Assembly (NCBI GenBank): GCA_011742915.1
Contig: JAAQTN010000020.1
Location: 1-64,000, forward strand
Length of the DNA stretch: 64,000 nucleotides
Direction: 5' to 3'
Origin: Billgrantia desiderata
Lineage (GTDB): Bacteria > Pseudomonadota > Gammaproteobacteria > Pseudomonadales > Halomonadaceae
The position numbers and the translations under genes were made by a program. Below, in pieces: positions 17,782-26,354 of the stretch. The notes beneath the pieces are model-generated. The model ran no database searches and was not told the DNA's origin. It was given only the letters and a program-made list of their open reading frames with translations. How positions within the stretch are numbered: position 1 is the stretch's first letter; each line of letters opens with the position of its first letter.

Positions 17782-18864
17782 TCACTCGAACAGGTCGCCC
17801 TGGGCTCGTGGCGGGCGGAACGCGGTCACGTCGAGCTGTCGCGATTCGCTGGTGGCTGGGTCGTTGAGGCCCAGCCGTCGGCAGATCTTGTCGAAGCGCT
17901 GGGCGATCAGCTCGGCGAACACCCCCTCGCCGCGCATGCGCTTGCCGAAGCGGCTGTCGTAGTCGGCACCGCCGCGACTCTGCCGCACCAGACTCATCAC
18001 CTTGCGTGCCCGCTCGGGGTAGTGGGCTTCCAGCCAATCCTCGAACAGCGGGGCCACTTCCCGCGGCAGGCGCAGCAGCGTCCAGCCGGCCCACTGCGCG
18101 CCGGCGTCTCGCGCTGCTGCCAGCAGCCGGTCCAGCTCATGGTCGGTCAGGCCCGGTATTATCGGCGCCACCATTACCCCCACCGGTATGCCGGCTTCGT
18201 GTAGCCGCTGCACGGTGCGCAGGCGCGCGGCGGGGGAGGCGGCCCGGGGCTCCAGGCTGCGCTTGAGCTCGGTGTCCAGGCTGGTCAGGCTGATCGACAC
18301 CCGCACCAGCCGCTGGCGGGCCAATTCCCCTAGCAGGTCCAGATCGCGCAGGATCAGTGCGCTCTTGGTGATGATCGATACCGGATGGCGGCATTCGAGC
18401 AGGAAGCCCAGTATCTCGCGGCTGGTGCCACGCTCCGCCTCCAGCGGCTGATAGCAGTCGGTGTTGCCGGAGAAGGCGATGGGACGACACACGTAGCTGC
18501 GCTTGCAGAACTCCTCGCGCAGGCGATCCACCAGGCCGCTGCGGGCAATCAGCCGGGTCTCGAAGTCGATGCCCGGCGACATGTCCCAGTAGGCGTGGCT
18601 CGGTCGCGCGTAGCAGTAAATGCAGCCGTGTTCGCAGCCGCGGTAGGGGTTGAGGGAGCGGTCGAAGGCCAGATCCGGGGAGTCGTTCCACGCCAGCGCG
18701 CTGCGCGCCCGCTCCTCGCTGACCACCGTGGCCAGGCGCGTCGGCATCTCCTCCTGCCACCAGCCGTCGTCCTCCATTTCGCTGTGGGTGGGGGCGAAGC
18801 GGTTGCTGGGGTTGTAGGTGGCGCCGCGACCCTTGCGCGTTTGCTTGATGTCGAAGTGGGGCAT
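17782..18864 (-). CDS. PA0069-family radical SAM protein
   Basis: A 360-residue radical SAM enzyme related to spore photoproduct lyase (Rv2578c/PA0069 family). The iron-sulphur cluster motif CX3CX2C is at Cys77, Cys81 and Cys84 in GCEHGCIYCYA. A C-terminal RQSRGG segment is also typical. The reaction is not established for the family; a DNA-repair role is plausible because a near-perfect LexA box lies just upstream of its start, and I recall PA0069 being LexA-controlled in Pseudomonas aeruginosa. It is monocistronic on the minus strand. Confidence 0.87.
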   Translation of the reverse strand: MPHFDIKQTRKGRGATYNPSNRFAPTHSEMEDDGWWQEEMPTRLATVVSEERARSALAWNDSPDLAFDRSLNPYRGCEHGCIYCYARPSHAYWDMSPGIDFETRLIARSGLVDRLREEFCKRSYVCRPIAFSGNTDCYQPLEAERGTSREILGFLLECRHPVSIITKSALILRDLDLLGELARQRLVRVSISLTSLDTELKRSLEPRAASPAARLRTVQRLHEAGIPVGVMVAPIIPGLTDHELDRLLAAARDAGAQWAGWTLLRLPREVAPLFEDWLEAHYPERARKVMSLVRQSRGGADYDSRFGKRMRGEGVFAELIAQRFDKICRRLGLNDPATSESRQLDVTAFRPPRAQGDLFE

Positions 18865-18878
18865 GGCGAGCCTTCATT

Positions 18879-18900
18879 TAACTGTATTCATATACAGTAT
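18879..18900 (-). promoter_or_regulatory. LexA (SOS) box upstream of radical SAM gene
   Basis: The sequence AACTGTATTCATATACAGTA is a near-perfect LexA operator (CTGT-N8-ACAG with flanking A/T). It ends about 16 bases before the start codon of the leftward radical SAM gene, well placed to repress it. It is about 80 bases from the divergent P-type ATPase start. Confidence 0.85.
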
Positions 18901-18981
18901 AGTGGGGCATTGGCCAGGTGCCAATCGTCAACGGCTCCAGCTGGCAGGCATTTGTCTCGGGTTTCCTTTACGCTTTGCCGT

Positions 18982-21231
18982 ATGGATGCCATCTCCGACA
19001 GTCAATCCGAGCGCCAGGGCGAGGCGCTCTACTCGGTTCAGGGGCTGTGGTGCACCAGCTGCGCCCTGGCCGTCGAGGCACAGCTGGCCCGCATGCCCGG
19101 CGTCAGCGCCGCCAGCGTGCACTACCCCAGTGCCACCCTGCTGGTGCAGGGGCAGCCGCCGGCGCTCGAGGAAGCGCGGCTGGCGGCTGCCGTGGGCCGG
19201 CTCGGCTACCGCCTCGGTCCCCCCGAAGCGATAGGCGATGCCGAATCGCGGCTCGATGCCGAGAGCCGCTATCTCACCCTGCGGCTGCTCATGGCCGTGG
19301 CCTTCGGCATGTGGACCATGCTCGCCTCGCTGCTGATCTATGCCGGTGCCATGCCCAGTGCCGAGCTGGACGTGATCATGGCCTGGGTTTCGGGCGCATT
19401 CGCCCTGCCGGTCGTCACCTACGTGGCACTGCCGTTCTACCGTGCCGGCTGGCGCACGACCCGAGCATGGCGACCCGGCATGGATGCGCTGGTGGCGCTG
19501 GGCGCGCTGACGGCGGTGGGCGTATCGCTGTGGCTGCTGATGCTGGGCTCGCCGGAGGTCTATTTCGATACCGCGGTGATGTTGGTCACCCTGCTGCTGG
19601 TCGGTCGGCTGGTGGAAACCCTGTGCCGCCACCGCGGGCTGCGTGCGCTCCAGGCGTTGCATCGGCCGCCGGCGCAGGTACAGCGCTGGGTGGCGGATGC
19701 CTGGCACTCCTGTGCGCTGGAAGCGGTGGCGGTGGGGGATCGGCTGCGCGTCGAGCCCGGCGAGACCCTGCCGCTGGATGGCGTCCTTCGCGATGGCGAA
19801 GCGCTGCTCGACCTCTCACCGCTGACCGGCGAAAGCGCGCCGCGGCGCTGCCTGCCGGGCGATGCCGTGGCGGCCGGCTGCCGTAACCTCGGTGCGGCGC
19901 TGGTATTCGAGGTCACCGCGCCCGCCGGCGAGTGTCGTCTGGACCGGCTGCGCGAGCAGATGTGGTGGCAGCAGGCGCGCAAGGGCGAGCTGCAGCGGCT
20001 GGCGGACCGCTTCGCCGGCTGGCTCAGCCCCCTGGCGGTGGTGCTGGCGTTGCTTACCCTGGTGGCGACCTGGCTGGCCGGCGTGCCGACCGAAGAGGCC
20101 TGGGTGAGGGCGCTGTCGGTGCTGGTAGTGGCCTGCCCCTGCGCCGTGGGCCTGGCGATTCCCCTGGCCGGTCTGGCGGGCAGCGGCCAGGCCCTGGAGC
20201 GCGGCGTGGTGATTCGCGACCCGGGGGCCTTCGAGACGCTGGCGCGAATCCGCAGCGCCGCCTTCGACAAGACCGGCACCCTCACCGCCGGGGAGCCGCA
20301 GGTGCAAGCCATGTACTCGACGGCCAACCTGTCTGAACCGGAGCTGCTGGCGCTGGCCTCGGTGGCGGCGCGTGGCAGCGAGCACCCGTTGGCGCGGGCC
20401 GTGCGTCGCTATGTTCAAGATGCCCAGGATGCCGGGGCGGGCGGGGAGCTCGAGATCGTGCAGGCCGAGGAGGTCGGCGGACGCGGGCGGCGGGTCTCAC
20501 TTGGCGACGGGCGAGAGCTGCTGCTGGGCAGCCGTGCCTGGCTCGCCGAGCAGGGCGTTGCCACCCAGCAGGCCGCCGACTCGGGAGAAAGCGAAGTGCT
20601 GCTGGCCTGCGACGGTGCCCTGCTGGCGCGCTTCACCCTGGGCGAGACGGCCCTGCCCGGCACCGCAGAAACGCTGGCCGAGTTGCGCCGTCACGGCCTC
20701 GCGCTGGCGCTGATCAGCGGCGACAGGGCGCCGGCGGTGAGGCGGCTGGCGGATGCGGTGGGCATGAAAGCGGAGGAGTGCTATGCCGGGCGCAGCCCCG
20801 AGGCCAAGGCCAAGCTGCTGGCGGCCATGCCGCAGCCGTCGCTCTACGTTGGCGACGGGCTCAACGACGTGGTGGGGCTGGCCACTGCCAGCGTCGGCGT
20901 GGCGCCGCTGGGTGCCAATAGCACGGTGCAGGAGGGCGCCAGCGTGGCGCTGCTGAAGCCCGGGGTGGCCGGGGTCGAGGTGGCCTGGCGCCTGGCGCAC
21001 CGCACGCGCCGGGTGATGCGCCAGAATCTGGTGCTCTCCGGCATCTACAACCTGCTGGCACTGGGGCTGGCGGTGGCCATGCCGATTCCGCCCTTGATAG
21101 CGGTGCTGGCCATGGTGGCCAGCTCGCTCAGCGTAGTGGCGAATTCGGCACGCCTGGCCCTGACCGGCGAGCGGGAGCCCCAGGTACGACAGCAGAGCCA
21201 GCAGGTGGGAGCGCTGGGCACGGCGCCGTGA
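18982..21231 (+). CDS. Copper-type P1B ATPase
   Basis: A 749-residue heavy-metal-translocating P-type ATPase. An N-terminal metal-binding domain has GLWCTSC (Cys24, Cys27). Core motifs are TGES near 282, CPC in the transmembrane metal site near 384-386, the phosphorylated DKTGT near 429 and GDGLND near 624. CPC points to Cu(I) (or Ag(I)) export, either for detoxification (CopA) or cytochrome oxidase assembly (CcoI/FixI); no cco genes are nearby to decide. No clear ribosome site precedes the chosen ATG, so the exact start is uncertain, but the frame upstream is antisense to the radical SAM gene. Confidence 0.85.
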   Translation: MDAISDSQSERQGEALYSVQGLWCTSCALAVEAQLARMPGVSAASVHYPSATLLVQGQPPALEEARLAAAVGRLGYRLGPPEAIGDAESRLDAESRYLTLRLLMAVAFGMWTMLASLLIYAGAMPSAELDVIMAWVSGAFALPVVTYVALPFYRAGWRTTRAWRPGMDALVALGALTAVGVSLWLLMLGSPEVYFDTAVMLVTLLLVGRLVETLCRHRGLRALQALHRPPAQVQRWVADAWHSCALEAVAVGDRLRVEPGETLPLDGVLRDGEALLDLSPLTGESAPRRCLPGDAVAAGCRNLGAALVFEVTAPAGECRLDRLREQMWWQQARKGELQRLADRFAGWLSPLAVVLALLTLVATWLAGVPTEEAWVRALSVLVVACPCAVGLAIPLAGLAGSGQALERGVVIRDPGAFETLARIRSAAFDKTGTLTAGEPQVQAMYSTANLSEPELLALASVAARGSEHPLARAVRRYVQDAQDAGAGGELEIVQAEEVGGRGRRVSLGDGRELLLGSRAWLAEQGVATQQAADSGESEVLLACDGALLARFTLGETALPGTAETLAELRRHGLALALISGDRAPAVRRLADAVGMKAEECYAGRSPEAKAKLLAAMPQPSLYVGDGLNDVVGLATASVGVAPLGANSTVQEGASVALLKPGVAGVEVAWRLAHRTRRVMRQNLVLSGIYNLLALGLAVAMPIPPLIAVLAMVASSLSVVANSARLALTGEREPQVRQQSQQVGALGTAP

Positions 21232-21288
21232 CAGGCCGAGCCAGCCTGTTAAGATGGCGGCTGCCCCACGCCCTATCAGGATACGCTC

Positions 21289-22344
21289 ATGCTTGCCGAT
21301 ACCCTGGCCGCCATCGTACCGGTCGATGACGCTCTCGCCCCCGCCGTGCAGACACGCCTCGACAACCTCACCAAGCCCCCCGGCAGCCTGGGTCGTCTCG
21401 AATCGCTGGTCATCCAGCTTGCCTGTCTGAGCGGCAGCGCTGCGCCTGCTGTGAGCCCGCCCGGGGTGATCGTCTTCGCCGCCGACCATGGCGTGGCCGA
21501 AGAGGGCGTGTCGGCCTTTCCCCAGGAGGTCACGGCGCAGATGGTGGCCAACTTCGCCGCCGGCGGCGCCGCCATCAACGTCTTCGCCCGCCAGATCGGC
21601 GCACGGCTCGAGGTCGTCGACGTGGGGGTGAAGGGCACCGTCGAAGGTGAGGGCGTGGTCCACGACAAGGTGCGCCCCGGCACCGCCAATTTCGCCCGCG
21701 AGGATGCCATGAGCCTGGCCGAGGCCCAGCGCGCCATCGAGGTCGGCATACGTGCCGCCGCGCGCAGCCACGCCGCCGGCTGCCGCTGCCTGATCGTCGG
21801 TGAGATGGGCATCGCCAACACCACCGCCAGCAGCGCCCTGCTGGCCGTCCTGAGCGGGCGGCCGGTGACCCGCCTGGTGGGGCAGGGGACGGGCATCGAT
21901 ATCTCGCGCCTGGCCCACAAGGCCGGGGTGATCGAAAGCGCCCTGGCGGCTTGCGATGCCGACCCCACCCGGCCCATGGAAGTGCTGGTCAAGCTCGGCG
22001 GGCTGGAGATCGCCGCCATGGCCGGCGCCTACCTGGGTGCGGCCGCCCGGCGCATGCCGATCCTGGTCGACGGCTTCATCGCCACGGTGGCGGCGCTGGT
22101 GGCCTGCCGGCTCGTGCCTGCGCTGCGCGGCTACCTGATCTTCGGCCACCGTTCCTGCGAGCCGGGCCACGACGTGGCGCTGGAGCTGCTCGAGGCCGAG
22201 CCGCTGCTCGACATGCAGCTGCGCCTGGGTGAGGGCACCGGAGCGGCACTCGCCTTCCCGCTGCTCGAAGCCGCCTGCCGCATGCTGAGCGAGATGGCCA
22301 CTTTCGATTCGGCCGGGGTGGCTGGCGCTGCCCCTGAGTCATGA
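21289..22344 (+). CDS. cobT: Nicotinate-nucleotide--dimethylbenzimidazole phosphoribosyltransferase
   Basis: Makes alpha-ribazole 5'-phosphate from dimethylbenzimidazole and nicotinate mononucleotide for the lower ligand of cobalamin; 351 residues (named CobU in Pseudomonas denitrificans). Conserved features are NLTKPPGSLGRLE near 26-38, FAADHGV near 63-69, GEMGIANTT near 173-181 and the catalytic glutamate in LGEGTGAA near 316. It opens the nucleotide-loop assembly cluster; the next gene follows after ten bases. No riboswitch is visible before it. Confidence 0.95.
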   Translation: MLADTLAAIVPVDDALAPAVQTRLDNLTKPPGSLGRLESLVIQLACLSGSAAPAVSPPGVIVFAADHGVAEEGVSAFPQEVTAQMVANFAAGGAAINVFARQIGARLEVVDVGVKGTVEGEGVVHDKVRPGTANFAREDAMSLAEAQRAIEVGIRAAARSHAAGCRCLIVGEMGIANTTASSALLAVLSGRPVTRLVGQGTGIDISRLAHKAGVIESALAACDADPTRPMEVLVKLGGLEIAAMAGAYLGAAARRMPILVDGFIATVAALVACRLVPALRGYLIFGHRSCEPGHDVALELLEAEPLLDMQLRLGEGTGAALAFPLLEAACRMLSEMATFDSAGVAGAAPES

Positions 22345-22354
22345 GCGCCGAGGC

Positions 22355-23335
22355 ATGAGCGTCGAGCCGCTGAGCCTGGCCCTGCTGGCACTGCTGCTGG
22401 GGGCCATCGCGCTGGATCTGCTGATCGGCGACCCGCCCTGGCTTCCCCATCCGGTGGTCGCCATGGGGCGGCTGATCGAGGTGCTGGAGCGTCGCTGGAA
22501 CCACGGCAGCCCGCGAGCCCGTCGCTGCAAGGGCTTTCTGCTCACCGGTTGCGTGGTGGCGCTCGTCTATGCGCTGGCCTGGAGTGGGCTGGCGCTGCTC
22601 GCCTGGCTGCACCCCTGGCTTGGGCGCATCGGCGAACTGCTGTTGCTGGCCAGCGCGCTTGCCATCAAGGGGCTGCGCGATGCCGCCTTCGCGGTGGCCG
22701 ACCCGCTGGTCAAGGGCGACCTCGCAGGTGCGCGCCGGGCCGTTGCGATGATCGTCGGGCGCGACACCGATACCCTCGACGAGGCCGGCGTGACCCGGGC
22801 CACGGTGGAAACCGTGGCCGAGAACACGGTCGATGGCATCACCGCGCCGCTGTTCTGGGCGCTGCTCGGCGGGGCGCCGCTGGCGCTGGCCTACAAGGCG
22901 GTGAATACGCTGGACTCCATGGTCGGCCATCGCAGTGAGCGCTACGCCGATTTCGGCTACGCTTCGGCCAGGCTCGACGACCTGGCCAACTGGGTGCCGG
23001 CCCGGCTCACCGCCCTGAGCATGTGGCTGGCCGCCCTGGCGCTGCCGGGGGCGCGCTGGCGAGGGGCACTGGCCGGCACCTGGCGCGAGGCGCCGGGCCA
23101 CCCCAGCCCCAACGCCGGCTGGCCCGAAGCGATGATGGCGTACCTGCTCGGCGTGCAGCTCGGCGGCACCAATACCTACGGCGGGCGGGTCTCAGAGCGG
23201 GTAAGGCTGGGCGAGCCGCACGAGCCGCTGCGGGTCGTCCATATCGAACGTGCCGTGCGCCACATGCATGGCGCCTGGGCCGTGTTCTTCCTGCTGATGG
23301 CCGCCGTGGCCGGGGTGCGGAGCGCCTGGGCATGA
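22355..23335 (+). CDS. cbiB: Adenosylcobinamide-phosphate synthase CbiB/CobD
   Basis: A 326-residue inner-membrane protein that attaches aminopropanol (or its phosphate) to adenosylcobyric acid. Family marks are the N-terminal DLLIGDPPWLPHPVVAMG, TVETVAENTVDGITAPLFW near 150-168, and the conserved KAVNTLDSMVGH segment. Several hydrophobic segments are present. The start MSVEPLS is the first in-frame ATG after cobT. It is the product called CobD in P. denitrificans. Confidence 0.93.
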   Translation: MSVEPLSLALLALLLGAIALDLLIGDPPWLPHPVVAMGRLIEVLERRWNHGSPRARRCKGFLLTGCVVALVYALAWSGLALLAWLHPWLGRIGELLLLASALAIKGLRDAAFAVADPLVKGDLAGARRAVAMIVGRDTDTLDEAGVTRATVETVAENTVDGITAPLFWALLGGAPLALAYKAVNTLDSMVGHRSERYADFGYASARLDDLANWVPARLTALSMWLAALALPGARWRGALAGTWREAPGHPSPNAGWPEAMMAYLLGVQLGGTNTYGGRVSERVRLGEPHEPLRVVHIERAVRHMHGAWAVFFLLMAAVAGVRSAWA

Positions 23336-23351
23336 GCGAGGGGGGAGACGC

Positions 23352-24452
23352 ATGAGCGACTGGCCGAGCCATGGCGGGCGCCCCGAGCAGCTGCTGCCGC
23401 GCTTCGGCCTCGCTGGCGACAGTGAGGTCATCGACTTCAGTGCCAACCTCAACCCGCTGGGGCCGCCGCCCTGGCTGGCGCAGCGGCTCGCCGCCTGCGT
23501 GACGGAACTCGCCGTCTATCCCGACCCTGACTATGGCGAGGCGCGAGACGCTATCGCCATGAGCGAAGGGCTCGGGCCCGAGCAGGCAAGGCTCACCAAC
23601 GGCGGCGCCGAGGCGATCTTCCTCGCTGCGGCGCTGCTGGCCAGGCAGGGGGCGCGTCGGGCCGCGATCGTGCAGCCCACCTTCGGCGAGTATGAGCGGG
23701 CCTGCCGCCACTACGGCATCGCCGTGGAGCACGTCGAGCTGGCGCCGGGCAGTTTTGCGCTGGATGAGGCACGTGCCGATGAGGCCATGCGCGATGCCGG
23801 CGCGCTGTTCCTGTGTCGCCCCAACAACCCTACCGGAACGCTGATCGAGCGCGGGATCGTCGAGCGCCTGCTGGTAGCGGGCCGTCGCCACGGCGCCATG
23901 CTGGTGGTGGACGAGGCGTTCGTCGATTTCGTCACGCCGGACGAGCGGCTCACGCCGCTGCTGGCTCGCTTCGACAACCTGCTGCTGCTGCGTTCGATGA
24001 CCAAGCTGTATGCCATTCCCGGCCTGCGGTTGGGCTACCTGCTGGGCTCAGCCGCCGCGGTAAACGCTATTGCCGAGTTGCAGCCGCCGTGGAGCGTCAA
24101 CGCCCTGGCGGCGGGGCTGGTCGCGCCGCTGTTGGCGGACCGGGACTATCTGACGCGAACCCGCGCCTGGCTCGACGCCGAGCGCCCCTGGCTGCAGGGC
24201 GAGCTCGCAGCGCTGGGGCTCGACGTCGTGCCGTCCCACGCCAACTTCCTGTTGTTCAGGGATGCTCGGCTTCAGGATGCTCACGGCGGGTCGATGCCGG
24301 CGCTGCTGGAACACCTGGCGCGCGGCGGCATTCTCGTCCGTCATACCCACCATTTCATCGGCCTCGAGGGCGCCTGGCTGCGGGTGGCGGTGCGCTCGCG
24401 GCCGGAGAACCGGGCGCTGGTCGAGGCCATCGCGCGTTGGAGACATCCATGA
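23352..24452 (+). CDS. cobD: Threonine-phosphate decarboxylase (PLP enzyme)
   Basis: A 366-residue class I/II aminotransferase-fold enzyme, called CobC in P. denitrificans and CobD in Salmonella. It decarboxylates L-threonine O-3-phosphate to aminopropanol phosphate for the CbiB step. Visible marks are FSANLNPLGPP near 29-39, RPNNPTG near 156-162, the VVDEAFVDF segment and the PLP-lysine motif SMTKLYAIPGLRLGY. Its stop overlaps the start of the cobU gene (ATGA). Confidence 0.9.
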   Translation: MSDWPSHGGRPEQLLPRFGLAGDSEVIDFSANLNPLGPPPWLAQRLAACVTELAVYPDPDYGEARDAIAMSEGLGPEQARLTNGGAEAIFLAAALLARQGARRAAIVQPTFGEYERACRHYGIAVEHVELAPGSFALDEARADEAMRDAGALFLCRPNNPTGTLIERGIVERLLVAGRRHGAMLVVDEAFVDFVTPDERLTPLLARFDNLLLLRSMTKLYAIPGLRLGYLLGSAAAVNAIAELQPPWSVNALAAGLVAPLLADRDYLTRTRAWLDAERPWLQGELAALGLDVVPSHANFLLFRDARLQDAHGGSMPALLEHLARGGILVRHTHHFIGLEGAWLRVAVRSRPENRALVEAIARWRHP

Positions 24453-25006
24453 TCGCTTTCATCAGCGGCGGGGCACGCTCCGGCAAGAGCACCCATGCCG
24501 AAGCCCTGGCACGACGCTGGCAGGCCGAGCGGGGCGGGGCGCGCTACTACCTGGCGACCGCCAGGAGCGGCGGCGACGAGTGGCAGGCCCGCATCGGCCG
24601 TCATCGGCAAGTCCGGGGCGAGGGCTGGATCACCCTGGAGGAGCCGGTGGATCTCATCGCCGCCCTCGAGCGGGTGGCGCCCGGCAGCACGCTGCTGCTC
24701 GACTGCCTGACCCTGTGGGCCAGCCAACTGCTCTATGCAAGCGAGTATGCCGGCGAGCTCGACGAGGCGCGGGGCATTGCCATGCTCGAGCGCCTGCTGG
24801 CCGAGGCCCGGCAGCGCGACGTGGCGCTGGTGATCGTCTCCAACGACGTCAACGAGGGCATGCCCCCCGAGGACGCCGAGGTGTGGCGCTACCTGGCTTT
24901 TCTGCAGCGGGCTCACCGCTTGGTGGCGCAGGAGGCGGACGAGGTGATCCAGGTGATGGCAGGGCTGCCGCAGGTGTGGAAACGCCGTGGTGAGGAGCGC
25001 TCATGA
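24449..25006 (+). CDS. cobU: Adenosylcobinamide kinase/guanylyltransferase
   Basis: Phosphorylates adenosylcobinamide and transfers GMP to give adenosylcobinamide-GDP; 185 residues (CobP in P. denitrificans). The P-loop GGARSGKS is at 7-14, HRQVRGEGWITLEEP carries the guanylylated histidine region, and LLLDCLTLWASQLL is the Walker B region. The usual SNEVGxGIVP is altered to SNDVNEGMPP, which is unusual. A second, degenerate CobU-like gene lies at the end of the same cluster and has that motif in a better form. Start and stop both overlap neighbours (ATGA). Confidence 0.9.
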   Translation: MIAFISGGARSGKSTHAEALARRWQAERGGARYYLATARSGGDEWQARIGRHRQVRGEGWITLEEPVDLIAALERVAPGSTLLLDCLTLWASQLLYASEYAGELDEARGIAMLERLLAEARQRDVALVIVSNDVNEGMPPEDAEVWRYLAFLQRAHRLVAQEADEVIQVMAGLPQVWKRRGEERS

Positions 25007-25761
25007 AAGACGCCGCCTTTGGCCTGGTGCTGGCGCTGCAGTTCCTGACCCGCCTGCCGCTGCCGTTCGCCTGCCCCTGGACGCCGGCCACTCGGCTCTG
25101 GGCGGTACGCTGCTATCCGCTGGTGGGCGTGCTGCTCGGCGGCCTGCTGGCGGCGACGGCCGCGCTGTTCGAGAGCCTGCTACCTGCACCGCTGCTGGCG
25201 CTGGCGCTGCTCACGCTATGGGTGGCGCTCTCCGGCGGGCTGCACCTGGACGGCCTGATGGACGTCGCAGACGCCCTGGGCAGCAACGCGCCGCTGGAGC
25301 GCAAGTGGGAGATCATGAAGGATCCCCATGTGGGCAGCTTCGGCATCCTGGCGCTGGTGTTCCTGCTGCTGTGGAAGGCCGCGCTGCTGTTCGTGCTGCT
25401 CGACGCCGGCGCCAGCCTGCTGCTGCTGGTGATGATCCTGGGGCTGGGCCGCCTGGCAGCCGTGGCGCTGCTGGTGCTGGCCCCGGCGGCACGGCCCGAG
25501 GGCATGGCCGCCAGCTGGAAGCGCGATCTTTCACCGCGCGATCTCTGGCTCGCGGCGCTGCCGCTGCTGCCGCTGGCCGCGCTGGTGCCGGGAGGCGTGT
25601 GGCTGTGCCTTGCACTGGCGCCGTTCCTGATGCTCTATGCCTGGGGCATGCTGCGCGCCTTCAAGGGCATCAACGGCGATATCGTCGGAACCGCAATCGA
25701 GGGAGGAGAGCTATGGCTGCTGCTGGTCGCCTGGAGCTGGTGGTCGTTCGTCACGGGGTGA
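25003..25761 (+). CDS. cobS: Adenosylcobinamide-GDP ribazoletransferase (cobalamin synthase)
   Basis: A 252-residue inner-membrane enzyme that joins adenosylcobinamide-GDP to alpha-ribazole (phosphate), the last step of cobalamin assembly; CobV in P. denitrificans. Family motifs are LQFLTRLPLP near 11-20, SGGLHLDGLMDVADALG near 75-91 with its metal-binding acidic residues, and GSFGILAL. Many hydrophobic segments follow. Its 3' end overlaps the phosphatase gene by about 49 bases in another frame. Confidence 0.93.
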   Translation: MKDAAFGLVLALQFLTRLPLPFACPWTPATRLWAVRCYPLVGVLLGGLLAATAALFESLLPAPLLALALLTLWVALSGGLHLDGLMDVADALGSNAPLERKWEIMKDPHVGSFGILALVFLLLWKAALLFVLLDAGASLLLLVMILGLGRLAAVALLVLAPAARPEGMAASWKRDLSPRDLWLAALPLLPLAALVPGGVWLCLALAPFLMLYAWGMLRAFKGINGDIVGTAIEGGELWLLLVAWSWWSFVTG

Positions 25762-26354
25762 CGCAGTGGAATCGCGAGCGTCGCTACCAGGGGCAGCGCG
25801 ACATCCCGCTGCTGCTACCCGAGGCCTTGCCTGGTCTCGATCGGCTGCGCGAGGCGCTGGAGGAGCAAACCTTCGATGCCGTGCACTGCAGCGATTTGAC
25901 CCGCTGCCGGCAGACCCTGGCGCACGTGGTCGAAGGGCGCGAGCGGGCCTGGCCGACGCACTTCGATGCGCGCCTGCGCGAGCTCGACTTCGGCGACTAC
26001 GAGGGGCGCACCTATGATGAGCTGAAGTCGCAGCCCTTCTATCGCGCCTGGATCGACAGCGAAGGCCAGCAGCCGCCGCCCGGCGGCGAATCCACCGCCG
26101 AGCTGCGCCAGCGGCTCGACGACTGGTTCGCCGACCTCGTGAACGGCTGCTCGCCGCACGGCCACCATCGCGCGCTGGTGGTCTGCCATGGCGGGGTGAT
26201 TCGCGAGCTGCGCCGCCGCTTCGAGGGCATCGGCTTCTGGGAGGGCGGCGTCGTTCAGGCCGAGGGGCGCCGATTCACCTTCACTCATGACGGGGAGCGC
26301 TGGAAATGCAGCTCTTCATCGGCGGTACCTGCGCCGGCAAGCGCGGCGTCGTAA
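25713..26354 (+). CDS. cobC: Histidine phosphatase, likely alpha-ribazole phosphatase
   Basis: A 213-residue phosphoglycerate-mutase-type phosphatase with the catalytic VVRHGVTQWN (Arg13, His14) and the second histidine in VVCHGGVIREL. In this cluster it is most likely CobC of the Salmonella scheme, removing the phosphate from alpha-ribazole or cobalamin 5'-phosphate. GGGAGGAG lies four bases before the start, inside the end of cobS. A much longer frame in phase upstream is a shadow of cobS. Its 3' end overlaps the CobU-like gene by about 49 bases. Confidence 0.87.
   Translation: MAAAGRLELVVVRHGVTQWNRERRYQGQRDIPLLLPEALPGLDRLREALEEQTFDAVHCSDLTRCRQTLAHVVEGRERAWPTHFDARLRELDFGDYEGRTYDELKSQPFYRAWIDSEGQQPPPGGESTAELRQRLDDWFADLVNGCSPHGHHRALVVCHGGVIRELRRRFEGIGFWEGGVVQAEGRRFTFTHDGERWKCSSSSAVPAPASAAS

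Noticed and set aside
18935-18975. Possible fragment of the dispersed repeat before the copper ATPase
   Set aside because: GCAGGCATTTGT and TTTCC are shared but the rest is not; could be chance.
18385-18981. N-terminal extension of the copper ATPase
   Set aside because: The frame is open but runs antisense to the radical SAM gene and shows no metal-binding repeats; the ATG before the CTSC motif is a natural start.
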